Made by a program: the position numbers and the translations under genes
Assembly: GCA_016788865.1 (NCBI GenBank)
Contig: JAEUSB010000061.1
Location: 1 to 56,859 of the forward strand
Origin: Leptospirales bacterium
GTDB taxonomy: Bacteria > Spirochaetota > Leptospiria > Leptospirales > Leptonemataceae
Reading direction: 5' to 3'
Length of the DNA stretch: 56,859 bases
Shown: piece by piece, positions 44,058-52,101 of the stretch
How the letters are laid out: each line of letters opens with the position of its first letter
Numbering within the stretch: the first letter of the stretch is position 1
The notes under the pieces: model-generated
Told to the model about the DNA's origin: nothing
Databases searched by the model: none
The model's input: only the letters and a program-made list of their open reading frames with translations

Positions 44058-45194
44058 ATGCGATCCTCTGATACAATTTCTACTATCCGGTCCTGGATCT
44101 TCCTATCGTTGGTGCTTCTTGTGTCTGGCTTCGCAGCCCAGTGCAGCGTTAGGGCTGAATGCAAGGTCGCAGATGTAAATTGCAACGTCCTTCCCCTGCT
44201 GCTTTATTCAAAGGTTGCAGTCGCGACGAATCTTTACGTTGTAAACTCCACGACCGGTTCACTTTCTGAGTATTCCATAGACAGAACCACGGGACTGCTC
44301 GCCTCCATTGGAACAGCGACCGGGATGGCAGGCGCATCAGGTGTGCAGGTAGATCCTCTGGGACGTTTTGTCTTTGTAACTGCCCAGACTACACCAAGAA
44401 TTCATCGCTTCGCCATCGATACGACAGGCGCCCTCTCGGTCCTTGGCACAACTACGCCCAATTTCACATTTCCGGGTGACCTCTGCTCTGATCCCACGGG
44501 TGACTACTTATACAGTGTAGTGGCTGGAAATAACACGGTGGAAGGTTTCAGCGTGAGCAGTACCGGATTCCTCACAAGCACAGGAACCGGAGTGGCCGCA
44601 GCCGGCGGAAGCTCCCTCCGCATCCATCCATCGGGTCGGTTTATGTATACGGCGAATAGTGGTGGTCCGAGTATTTCTGCTTACTCTCTCAGTGCGGGAG
44701 CTCCCACAAACATTCTTACAACTGCATCCGGGGGGACTACTCCGCAGGGGATCGCGCTGGATCCTTCCGGCAATTTTCTCTATGTCGCAAATTCGGGCGG
44801 CACACCCAACATCGCAATCTTTTCAATCAATCAGAGCACGGGCATTCCAACTCTGCAGACAACCATCAATTCAACCAGCGTCTGGGCTGTAATCGTTGAC
44901 CCGACGGGTCAGTATGTATATACAACCAATCGGGGTGCTTCCAATTCCGTCTCCACATACAGACGCGACAGCGCGGGACTCTTAACCTTAATCGGCAATG
45001 TTGCAGCAGGGACGGCACCCTCTTTTCTTGCCGTCGATCCGCAGAGTCAATTTCTGTATGTAAGCAACAGCAATACCGCAACCCAGTTCGTATCACAATA
45101 CCGCATTGTTTCAGGACTCCCGGTTTCCATGGGAACCATTCCGGCAGGAGACGGCGGGAGTTTTCTGAATTTGCTGGTAAAACAATTCTATTAG
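44058..45194 (+). CDS. Secreted seven-bladed beta-propeller protein (lactonase/YVTN-type)
   Basis: A 378-residue protein with an N-terminal signal (a lipobox-like AAQCS is possible). It then has about seven repeats of roughly 45 residues built on DPxGRFxFV, FAIDTTGALS and similar units, the hallmark of YncE/lactonase-fold propellers. Such proteins in Leptospirales are surface or periplasmic binding platforms; enzymatic activity is not assumed. It resembles the gene at 52102 and the decayed gene at 41609. ACGTTATGCG overlaps its start codon. Confidence 0.85.
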   Translation: MRSSDTISTIRSWIFLSLVLLVSGFAAQCSVRAECKVADVNCNVLPLLLYSKVAVATNLYVVNSTTGSLSEYSIDRTTGLLASIGTATGMAGASGVQVDPLGRFVFVTAQTTPRIHRFAIDTTGALSVLGTTTPNFTFPGDLCSDPTGDYLYSVVAGNNTVEGFSVSSTGFLTSTGTGVAAAGGSSLRIHPSGRFMYTANSGGPSISAYSLSAGAPTNILTTASGGTTPQGIALDPSGNFLYVANSGGTPNIAIFSINQSTGIPTLQTTINSTSVWAVIVDPTGQYVYTTNRGASNSVSTYRRDSAGLLTLIGNVAAGTAPSFLAVDPQSQFLYVSNSNTATQFVSQYRIVSGLPVSMGTIPAGDGGSFLNLLVKQFY

Positions 45195-45214
45195 GTATTG
45201 TTCGCTCATCGACG

Positions 45215-45248
45215 TCGCATGCAGTTGCGCCGGTACAGCTGCATGCGA
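45215..45248. terminator. Bidirectional hairpin between convergent genes
   Basis: A perfect 10-bp stem, TCGCATGCAG with CTGCATGCGA, encloses a 14-nt loop. It lies between the propeller stop and the methyltransferase stop. T tracts are weak on both sides. Confidence 0.5.
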
Positions 45249-45270
45249 TTCATTGAATGGCCCTGGAATT

Positions 45271-45897
45271 TCACAAACCAGTCTTCTCAAAAACCAGGAA
45301 GTGCTGCTCTTCGAGAAGATCGTGATGGTTTGCCGTCAAAGTGTAGCCGGCCCTTTTCATGATTTCGACGATCTCTTCGCTCTTCGTTCCGTGTATGCCA
45401 CCGAGACCTGCAGCGCCTTTGGGATCCACTTCAATGATTGCGACGCGACCGGTCCTTTTTAGAAGTGGCTGCAATTTCCTGAAATATGCTTCGGGATTTT
45501 CCATCTCATGAAACACGTTGCAGGAGAAGATCAAATCCAGATCGCTCGGAAGAGCTGCCCCGACCTGATCTCCGGCGATTACTTCAACGTTCCCTCGCTT
45601 CAGTAACTCCTTCTTTTCTTGCAGGATCTCAAGCATGTCCCGATCCACCTCAACTGCGTACACGCGACCAGGATCGCCCACCCGCTCTGCCAGTTTGAAC
45701 GTGAAATAGCCAGCCCCCGCGCCAACGTCAGCAATCCGGTTGCCGATTTGCACCCCCAGAATATCAAGCACCTGTCCTGGCTTTTGCCAGGCCTCTCTAT
45801 CCCCCGGTGAATACAGTCTTTCTTTTACTCTCCCGCATCCCGGCACAGCCAGGCCAACCAGGAAAGCGACAAACAAACTCTTGTATATTAGTCTCAT
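45271..45897 (-). CDS. Lipoprotein-signal SAM-dependent methyltransferase
   Basis: A 208-residue class I methyltransferase with IADVGAGAGYFTFKLAERVG (motif I), AVEVDRDM, DLIFSCNVFHEMENPE and RVAIIEVDPKG. Unusually it begins with a lipoprotein signal (LFVAFLVGLAVPGC), so the enzyme seems to be exported and anchored, where SAM should be scarce. The ATG at 45897 has no ribosome site. A -10-like TATACT ends 7 nt before it, so the message may be leaderless. A palindromic operator covers that box. It is divergent from the PadR gene. Confidence 0.82.
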   Translation of the reverse strand: MRLIYKSLFVAFLVGLAVPGCGRVKERLYSPGDREAWQKPGQVLDILGVQIGNRIADVGAGAGYFTFKLAERVGDPGRVYAVEVDRDMLEILQEKKELLKRGNVEVIAGDQVGAALPSDLDLIFSCNVFHEMENPEAYFRKLQPLLKRTGRVAIIEVDPKGAAGLGGIHGTKSEEIVEIMKRAGYTLTANHHDLLEEQHFLVFEKTGL

Positions 45898-45901
45898 AGA
45901 T

Positions 45902-45922
45902 AGTAGTATACTGTATACTACT
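45902..45922. promoter_or_regulatory. Palindromic operator between methyltransferase and padR
   Basis: AGTAGTATAC-T-GTATACTACT is an almost perfect inverted repeat, 10 bp per arm with one central base. It sits 5 nt before the methyltransferase ATG and covers its probable -10 box. The neighbouring PadR regulator is the obvious binder, and PadR sites often contain such ATAC/GTAT half-sites. Confidence 0.75.
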
Positions 45923-45981
45923 CTATCGTCCACTATTTTTAACGGATTGACCCGCTTTTCCATGGCAGGCGCCCTGGCATT

Positions 45982-46506
45982 GTGTCAACAATCGAACTGA
46001 TCATTCTTGGCTACCTGCTCGACTCACCTATGAGCGCCTACGATATCAACAAGGTCATTGAAAAGAAGGAGACCTGGCGCCTGCTCAAAATCAGCAGACC
46101 CGCCATCTTCAAGACATGCAAGCGCTTGCATCAGGATGGATACCTTCGAAGCAAGCTCACCCGCCAGGGGGAGAATCCGGAAAAGACAATCTACGCTGTC
46201 TCTTCCTCCGGGAAGCAGCATTTCCTCGCGCTCATGCAGCATTACGCACAGACAATGCAGCCCTACTTTCTAGATTGCAATGCCTTCATTTTCCATCTGG
46301 GCAAGCTGCCAAAGAAAACGGCGCTGCAGCATTTAAAGCAGCTACGGGATCAAATACTTCAGGCAAATTCCTGGATGGACACCCACATCAAGGAAAGCGT
46401 GGAAGCTCCCTTCCCTGAGCGGATGATCGTCAAGCAGTATGCGATGACGCTGCGCGCCCTGAAAGAATGGATCTCTTATGTGATTGAAGAATTCAGTGGA
46501 TCGTAG
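45982..46506 (+). CDS. PadR-family transcriptional regulator
   Basis: A 174-residue regulator. The N-terminal winged helix (STIELIILGYLLDSPMSAYD, then IFKTCKRLHQDGYLRSKLTR) is of the PadR type, and the C-terminal half is a long helical dimerisation region (LKQLRDQILQANSWMDTHIK). It opens at a GTG. It probably represses the divergent methyltransferase, and perhaps itself, through the palindrome at 45902. The membrane protein gene downstream begins 9 nt after it. Confidence 0.88.
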   Translation: MSTIELIILGYLLDSPMSAYDINKVIEKKETWRLLKISRPAIFKTCKRLHQDGYLRSKLTRQGENPEKTIYAVSSSGKQHFLALMQHYAQTMQPYFLDCNAFIFHLGKLPKKTALQHLKQLRDQILQANSWMDTHIKESVEAPFPERMIVKQYAMTLRALKEWISYVIEEFSGS

Positions 46507-46515
46507 GAGTTCGGA

Positions 46516-47052
46516 ATGATGACGTCACGATTCCTTGCAGTTTTTCCTCTTTTCTTCTTTCTGCTGAAAGTGTACCAGTATCGGGCGTCAACGGATCAGG
46601 GGCAAATCCTCTGGTGGTGCAATATTTCAAATCTTCTGCTCGGACTTGCAATACTCGCCGGAAACGCGCGAGGTGTCTGGCTGGCATCCTTCATGCTGAT
46701 TCTGGGAACCCCAATCTGGCTATTGGACGTGTGGGCAACGGGAGATTTTACGATCTATTCCGTATTCACCCATATCATCAGCCCCGGTATGGGGATCTAT
46801 TGCGTCAGACGATTGGCTGTAACCCGCGGAATCTGGTGGCAGTCCATGCTTTACTACTTCAGCCTCATGCTACTTTCCCGTATGCTGACAGCGCCTGCGC
46901 TCAATGTAAATCTGGCACACGACATCTACGCTTCAGCCAAACCGTTCATACAGAACTACTGGCTGTACACTGCAATGAACTCATCTTTGCTCGCTGTTTC
47001 CCTTTTCATTACGGAGAAGTTGGCCAGCCGTTGGTTTCCGGTTAGTTCATGA
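46516..47052 (+). CDS. Hypothetical integral membrane protein
   Basis: A 178-residue protein with about five hydrophobic helices. AGGAG overlaps the stop of the PadR gene and sits 6 nt before the ATG, so the two are one transcript. It is a candidate target of PadR control. The C-terminus overlaps the convergent gene at 47047 by 6 nt. No family is recognised. Confidence 0.65.
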   Translation: MMTSRFLAVFPLFFFLLKVYQYRASTDQGQILWWCNISNLLLGLAILAGNARGVWLASFMLILGTPIWLLDVWATGDFTIYSVFTHIISPGMGIYCVRRLAVTRGIWWQSMLYYFSLMLLSRMLTAPALNVNLAHDIYASAKPFIQNYWLYTAMNSSLLAVSLFITEKLASRWFPVSS

Positions 47053-47649
47053 CGGCCCGCTGATGCGCTTCAACTGATTCCGTCGAATCAATAGCATTGC
47101 CACAAATAGCCCATCCGCAAAAACCAGAAATGCAGGATACAGCGTAGTGGTGATCGTATAACGTTCAAGTGCAAATAGCGCCGCAACTCCCTTCAACCAG
47201 CCCAGAGTAAATGCGTAGGCCATTTCATGATGCGGATGATTCCAGGCCTTCCGGGCGGCCGGATAGTACCCTGCCCCATCAATCAGGGTTACAAGCAACA
47301 CAGAATACAGAGGTTCATTCGTGAGTCGCCAGAGCGGTATGGCAGAGAGCGCAAAGACAAGGGCAATCCAATCGCCGCGCGTGATGTTTCTATCACCCAG
47401 GCGAAGCGAAAGTGCCATTGCAATAAAACAGGCAAAAGATGTTACGCCCGTGGCCCAGGAACCGGCACCTCCGCCCTCCAGAAACTGGGCCATGAATGCA
47501 ATGCCAGCAACCAGACCCCAGATCAGGCGAGAGAAGGCGTGCGGGCGAATAACACCCCGGTAAATTAACCACGAATAGGGAACGTACTGAATGAGAGCAA
47601 TGAGAATGGATCCCGCGCCAATTGCTTCCTTAAACGAAGGGAAATGCAT
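47047..47649 (-). CDS. Hypothetical integral membrane protein
   Basis: A 200-residue protein with about six hydrophobic helices, a Gly-rich loop (EGGGAGSWATG) and a His-containing loop (NHPHHEMAYA). It resembles small multi-helix membrane proteins of unknown role. It overlaps the convergent gene by 6 nt. Confidence 0.65.
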   Translation of the reverse strand: MHFPSFKEAIGAGSILIALIQYVPYSWLIYRGVIRPHAFSRLIWGLVAGIAFMAQFLEGGGAGSWATGVTSFACFIAMALSLRLGDRNITRGDWIALVFALSAIPLWRLTNEPLYSVLLVTLIDGAGYYPAARKAWNHPHHEMAYAFTLGWLKGVAALFALERYTITTTLYPAFLVFADGLFVAMLLIRRNQLKRISGPS

Positions 47650-47724
47650 TTTTGAACATGATTGACTTCACTTCTGCGGTTGGCGAACGTTATCTTCAAT
47701 TAAGAATCAAGGGAAGATTGTAAC

Positions 47725-48504
47725 ATGAATTTCAAACGGGAAACTCTGGATGTCAAAGGTAGCCTCTGTGAATGCATCACGATCCAAACAAATGAACAAA
47801 ACTCGGTTACACGCAGTTCGCTTTTGGAATTTCAAGCAATCCTTGAAGAAGTTCAGAACAATCCGGCAATCCGAGCCGCTGTCATCACTTCTGAGAATGA
47901 CAAATTCTTCTGCAACGGAGTCGATGGGGCTCATATTGCCAGTACGCCAGCAGAGAAGCTACCCGAAGAAATGGGTGAGATCGTTAAGTTTTTTTGCTAC
48001 ATGATTCAGTTCTATAAACCCCTGATCGCAGAAATAAGCGGACATGCTATGGGAGGTGGTGCGGTGATCGCACTTGCATGTGACTATCGATACATGTTGA
48101 ATCAGAAAGGTAGAGTTTCTTTTACAGAAGTGTTCTTTGGATTGCCGCTGCCGAGTGTGCTCGTTGACAAACTGAAATACACCATAGACCCGCGCTACCT
48201 GGCCGATATGATTTACGGTGAAGCGTACAAAGCAGATGAAGCACTGAAGATTGGTTTTGTGCATGAACTTGCGGATTCACGCGAGAATCTCCGCAAATTG
48301 ACACTGAAGAAACTCGACGTACTGTCGCGGATGCCCATCTCTGCATTCATTAATACCAAGATGGCGCTCCATCATGAAACCGTAGAGCGAATCGATTGGC
48401 ATACAAAGAAACTTGCCACTGACTTTTCAGATCCGATCATTCGCAAGAATCTAATGGAAGCAATGAATGCATTCACTCAAAAGCGCAGGCCAAAGTTCGA
48501 ATAG
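47725..48504 (+). CDS. Enoyl-CoA hydratase/isomerase family protein
   Basis: A 259-residue crotonase-fold protein. The oxyanion-hole regions FFCNGVDGAHI and ISGHAMGGGAVIALACDYR are intact, and FTEVFFGLPLP carries a Glu at one of the two usual catalytic positions. It should act on a CoA thioester as a hydratase or isomerase, but family members differ widely. GGAAG lies before the ATG. It stands alone and is convergent with the patatin gene at 48548. Confidence 0.88.
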   Translation: MNFKRETLDVKGSLCECITIQTNEQNSVTRSSLLEFQAILEEVQNNPAIRAAVITSENDKFFCNGVDGAHIASTPAEKLPEEMGEIVKFFCYMIQFYKPLIAEISGHAMGGGAVIALACDYRYMLNQKGRVSFTEVFFGLPLPSVLVDKLKYTIDPRYLADMIYGEAYKADEALKIGFVHELADSRENLRKLTLKKLDVLSRMPISAFINTKMALHHETVERIDWHTKKLATDFSDPIIRKNLMEAMNAFTQKRRPKFE

Positions 48505-48547
48505 TGGGCGCTGGCTCCTGCCCTTTGGTTGATTTGAAGGAGCGGGT

Positions 48548-50854
48548 TCAGCCTCCGCTTCGCGGCGCGATAGCCAGTCCCAATCGACCTTTCCAGATCT
48601 CCATATTTTCGCAGGCGTATTTATATCCTATGTCGATGAGCTTGTCGATTTCCTTCCAGTCAAGAAGGCCAAACCCATCGAGTGGCAAGCGAGCAAAGAT
48701 ATCAGCATCCGCCCGGGCTTTTTTGACTCGCGATACGCTACCGATTACCGTTGAGCGAATCAGAATGCTGGCAAGCGATGGAATAGCCCGCCTCGACCCT
48801 TTCCCACGGAGACGATTGCGGATGATCCTCATGAAGGAAGGAGCCTCTGATACAGTTTCCGCCCCCATAAATTCAGCATATTGCGCGTCCTCGTTTTGCG
48901 TACTCGCAGATACGTCGATAGCAATCACCTTACCTGCTCCCATTTTGCGCATTGCATCCACTGGAACGTTGTTCAGCAGGCCGCCGTCAACGTAGAACTG
49001 ACCTTCGTAGAAGAGTGGCGGAGCAATCCCGGGCAAGGATGAGCTGGCCCTGAGAGCGGCCCATATTGGCCCGGATGAGATCACGGCTTCCTTTGAAAGA
49101 GTAAGATTGCAAGCCACGGCAAAGGCCGGAACAATTAGATCTTCTAGCTGCGCATTTCCAAAAACGTTCATTAGCGAATTCGAATATTTACGCCCTCTTG
49201 AAATCGAAATGAACGGAAAGATATAGTCGTTAAGCGGATTTTGATCCACCATGAAACGGCGAACCGTCAACTCAAGGGCTTTCAAGTCCTGAGAATACGC
49301 AAACATGCCAGCCATGATGGCCCCTGCACTCGTTCCGCCCAGCATGTCAATTGGCACACCATGCTCGGCGAGAGCTCGAATCACACCGATATGCGCCATT
49401 CCTCGCGCACCACCTCCACCCAGGACAAGACCGATTGAATTTCCTGTCAATCCACGGGCCAGCCGTTTCATGTCGTCGGCTGAACCTCGCCTGACATGGA
49501 AGTGCCTTCCAAGGTCCCGCTTGTCGATAAATGCTTTGGTAGCGTTTGCTCTAATAGTTCTTTCCGGTTGCAGCAAAACCAGAATTCGTTCTGCAGAGAT
49601 GTGATCATCATCGCGCGGATAACGCATTTCAACGGCGGATAACTTCGAGTCTTCGAGGGCATTGGCCACCAGCAGAACCTTGTCCGCCTGGCGGAGACAT
49701 CGCTCATTCCAGTCCATATTCCCCGAGCTGCCCTGAAGAATCAAATAGTTCGAAGACTGCTCCATTTCGGAGAGCCAGACCATCAGCTCTGCCTGCCGAT
49801 TGTTCTCGAAGCCGGGCGTGAGGGGAAATCGTTCCTCTGCGATCTGCCACCCGACTAGATTTGTGCGTCCAAACTGAGCAAGCGACCCCTTTAGATCGAT
49901 GCAGAATTCTGTAATATCAACGTTAGCCGTGACCGGTATGACGGCCAGAACTGAAAACTTTTTGGCCGCTGATAGCGTCTTGTCGCGAGTCAGACGTTCA
50001 GCGAGAATTCGCGTCAACCAGAACACTACGTGTGGAGAATCGCGGAGCAGTCGCTGCACTGAAACGTCTGCAAGTTTTACAAGCTCAGAATCACGAACTG
50101 CGCGCACGGTAGCAGATCGATTGTCTCCTGTCAAAATTGACAATTCGCCAATAATGTCACCTCGAGCAAAGTCTCCTTCGCGGGTAACGCGATCCTCGCG
50201 ATCGGTAGATGTAAACTTCAGTCTCCCGCCCATTACAACATAAAGCCCGTCCGCCTCATCGCCCTGATGCATCAGTTGATGACCGGCAGGAAGATGTAAC
50301 CACGTGAGGTGTGGCTCAATTTCCTTTAGAAGAGGCGGCGGCAGAAGGGCAAATAACGGAACCGACTGCAAGAACTCAATGAGATTGCGTGAAACAGGCC
50401 GGTACTTCTCTCGATGCCCTTCCTTTTGCCGGCGTGCGAGAAGGCTCTGAAGTTGTTCCATTGCCCCGGGATGGGTCTCTGCCAATTTTTCAAAGTCGCC
50501 CCGCGTCAATTGAAGGAGCTGAGAATCCTCGACAGCAGTTACGTCAGCGTAGCGAGGCTCGTCGGTGAGCAGGGCGCCTTCTCCCACGATTTCTCCCGTA
50601 CAGATTTCCCCCAGAACCGACTCTGACCCATCTTCCTCACGGCGCGTTGCGCGAAGGCGACCGGAAGCCACCAGATAGAGCGAGTCGCCGGATTTTCCCT
50701 GACTCATGGCCTTTTGGCCTACGGCCAGACTCGTTGCCGTAAACGCCCGTGCCAGCGCCTTGAGATCTTGCCGACCAAGATGTGAGAGGATATGGGAGCT
50801 TCGCAGAAACTCAACGATTGAGATACCGTTCTCCCGAAACCAGCGGAGATTCAT
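48548..50854 (-). CDS. NTE-like patatin phospholipase with two CNB domains
   Basis: A 768-residue protein. Two tandem cyclic-nucleotide-binding domains occupy about 15-130 and 160-280. The first has a near-canonical cassette (GEGALLTDEPRYADVTA) and the second a canonical one (GELSILTGDNRSATVRA), including the ribose Glu and phosphate Arg. The patatin domain is C-terminal, with GGGGARG, the GGTSAG nucleophile elbow and DGGLLNN. This is the architecture of neuropathy target esterase relatives, which deacylate lysophospholipids at membranes. Unlike the lipase at 14845 it keeps the nucleotide-binding residues, so it is the better candidate effector of the cyclases here. Confidence 0.92.
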   Translation of the reverse strand: MNLRWFRENGISIVEFLRSSHILSHLGRQDLKALARAFTATSLAVGQKAMSQGKSGDSLYLVASGRLRATRREEDGSESVLGEICTGEIVGEGALLTDEPRYADVTAVEDSQLLQLTRGDFEKLAETHPGAMEQLQSLLARRQKEGHREKYRPVSRNLIEFLQSVPLFALLPPPLLKEIEPHLTWLHLPAGHQLMHQGDEADGLYVVMGGRLKFTSTDREDRVTREGDFARGDIIGELSILTGDNRSATVRAVRDSELVKLADVSVQRLLRDSPHVVFWLTRILAERLTRDKTLSAAKKFSVLAVIPVTANVDITEFCIDLKGSLAQFGRTNLVGWQIAEERFPLTPGFENNRQAELMVWLSEMEQSSNYLILQGSSGNMDWNERCLRQADKVLLVANALEDSKLSAVEMRYPRDDDHISAERILVLLQPERTIRANATKAFIDKRDLGRHFHVRRGSADDMKRLARGLTGNSIGLVLGGGGARGMAHIGVIRALAEHGVPIDMLGGTSAGAIMAGMFAYSQDLKALELTVRRFMVDQNPLNDYIFPFISISRGRKYSNSLMNVFGNAQLEDLIVPAFAVACNLTLSKEAVISSGPIWAALRASSSLPGIAPPLFYEGQFYVDGGLLNNVPVDAMRKMGAGKVIAIDVSASTQNEDAQYAEFMGAETVSEAPSFMRIIRNRLRGKGSRRAIPSLASILIRSTVIGSVSRVKKARADADIFARLPLDGFGLLDWKEIDKLIDIGYKYACENMEIWKGRLGLAIAPRSGG

Positions 50855-50924
50855 TCACACGGAGATTTTCTGGCAGCCCGGGGAGTCATTCGCTTTTTGA
50901 GGCCCAGAGTCGAAAAAAAAAGCA

Positions 50925-50941
50925 TGACAAGTTGGTTGTCA
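50925..50941. promoter_or_regulatory. MarR-type operator 1
   Basis: TGACAA-N5-TTGTCA, a 17-bp inverted repeat. Its centre is 36 bp from operator 2, so both lie on one helix face within about 3.5 turns. It lies between the MarR gene and the divergent patatin gene. Confidence 0.8.
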
Positions 50942-50959
50942 TTTTGTTGACTGAGCCAT

Positions 50960-51448
50960 ATGACAACTAACTTGTCAACAGGCAGGCAGCGATCTGGACA
51001 TTCGTTTGGTCTTCATCTTGAAGTATCCGCACAGGTGGTAACTGTATGCCACAGGCTGCGAGAACTCGCCATGACCATCCACGGAGAGCAATTCTCCGCC
51101 GGACTCCGCGGGGTTCTGAGGTCCATAAAAGAAAAGTCAAGGACCGTCCCGGAACTGGCGCGAATGCGCCCGGTATCGAGACAGCATATGCAGCAGGTTG
51201 TGGACATTCTAATTGAACGCAAACTCGCTCGATCGGTAACAAATCCTGCACACGCCCGGTCGAACCTGATCGAAATCACCTCAAAGGGTCGCAAGGAATT
51301 CGATCGAATGATGCAAATTGAAAAGTCCATCGTGGAAGAGTCGTTCACGCAGGCCGGACTGGCGCGACTTGCCGAATTGTCAAAGGGCCTGCAATGGTAT
51401 CTCTCGGAGCTGGAGACAATGAAGCACAAACTGGAGGAGAAGCAATGA
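50960..51448 (+). CDS. MarR-family transcriptional regulator
   Basis: A 162-residue winged-helix regulator. Helical dimerisation parts flank the DNA-binding core (TVPELARMRPVSRQHMQQVV, DILIERKLARSV, with the wing following at NLIEITSKGRKEF). The ATG at 50960 has no ribosome site and is overlapped by operator 2, so the true start may be a TTG at 50972 or the message may be leaderless. The stop overlaps the methyltransferase start as ATGA. It probably represses this operon by binding the two TGACAA-N5-TTGTCA sites. Confidence 0.88.
   Translation: MTTNLSTGRQRSGHSFGLHLEVSAQVVTVCHRLRELAMTIHGEQFSAGLRGVLRSIKEKSRTVPELARMRPVSRQHMQQVVDILIERKLARSVTNPAHARSNLIEITSKGRKEFDRMMQIEKSIVEESFTQAGLARLAELSKGLQWYLSELETMKHKLEEKQ
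50961..50977. promoter_or_regulatory. MarR-type operator 2
   Basis: TGACAA-N5-TTGTCA, the same half-sites as operator 1. It covers the first possible codons of the MarR gene, so binding would block transcription start or early elongation. Confidence 0.8.
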
Positions 51449-52044
51449 ACGCTGTAAAACAATTTAGCAAACCAGAAGGATTCCTGGGCAGACTGGCCGG
51501 ACGTCTCATGGCATTCAAGAACCGAAAAAGGGGGAAATGGGCAATGGAACTCCTGGAGTTGAAGCCTACACTTGATATTCTTGAAATTGGATTTGGATCA
51601 GGACGCGAACTCGGCAGGATCGCTGAAAGCGTAGCCAGCGGTAAGATTCTAGGCCTTGATCATTCTCACGTTATGCGGCAACAAGCGGAAGGTAGGAATA
51701 GAAAGCTTGTGAAAAGCGGCAGGATGAATCTCAAGACAGCCGATGTTGGATCCTTGCTTAGCGAAATTTCAGATCGCAACCTGGACCGTGTTTACGCGAT
51801 CAACAGCTGGCAATTCTGGCCAGATCAAACAAAGGCAATTCTTGATATCAAGACAATGCTGAAACCGGGCGGGATGGCACTGATCGTATTTCAGGCCAGA
51901 GGCAAGGATGCAAATGATGCCGCTTCACGCGCTGGAGCCGTGAAACTCAAAGACCAGATGGAAAAAGCCGGGTTCAAAGAGATTTCTGTCTATGAGAAGG
52001 ACCTTTCACCGACGATTGCAGTAGCCGTGCGAGGCGTTGCTTGA
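51445..52044 (+). CDS. SAM-dependent methyltransferase
   Basis: A 199-residue class I methyltransferase with ILEIGFGSGRELGRIAE (motif I), ILGLDHSHVM, a Trp-rich AINSWQFWPD acceptor region and MLKPGGMALIVF. The ATG at 51445 follows GGAGGAGAAGC and overlaps the MarR stop, so it is MarR-controlled. Such pairs often detoxify a xenobiotic or modify a signalling quinone or phenol; this is inference. Confidence 0.88.
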   Translation: MNAVKQFSKPEGFLGRLAGRLMAFKNRKRGKWAMELLELKPTLDILEIGFGSGRELGRIAESVASGKILGLDHSHVMRQQAEGRNRKLVKSGRMNLKTADVGSLLSEISDRNLDRVYAINSWQFWPDQTKAILDIKTMLKPGGMALIVFQARGKDANDAASRAGAVKLKDQMEKAGFKEISVYEKDLSPTIAVAVRGVA

Positions 52045-52101
52045 TCCGCTACTTCCCTTGATGGGCACAAGCGATGCTCAGCCGCGCTGCGCGCAAAGGA
52101 C

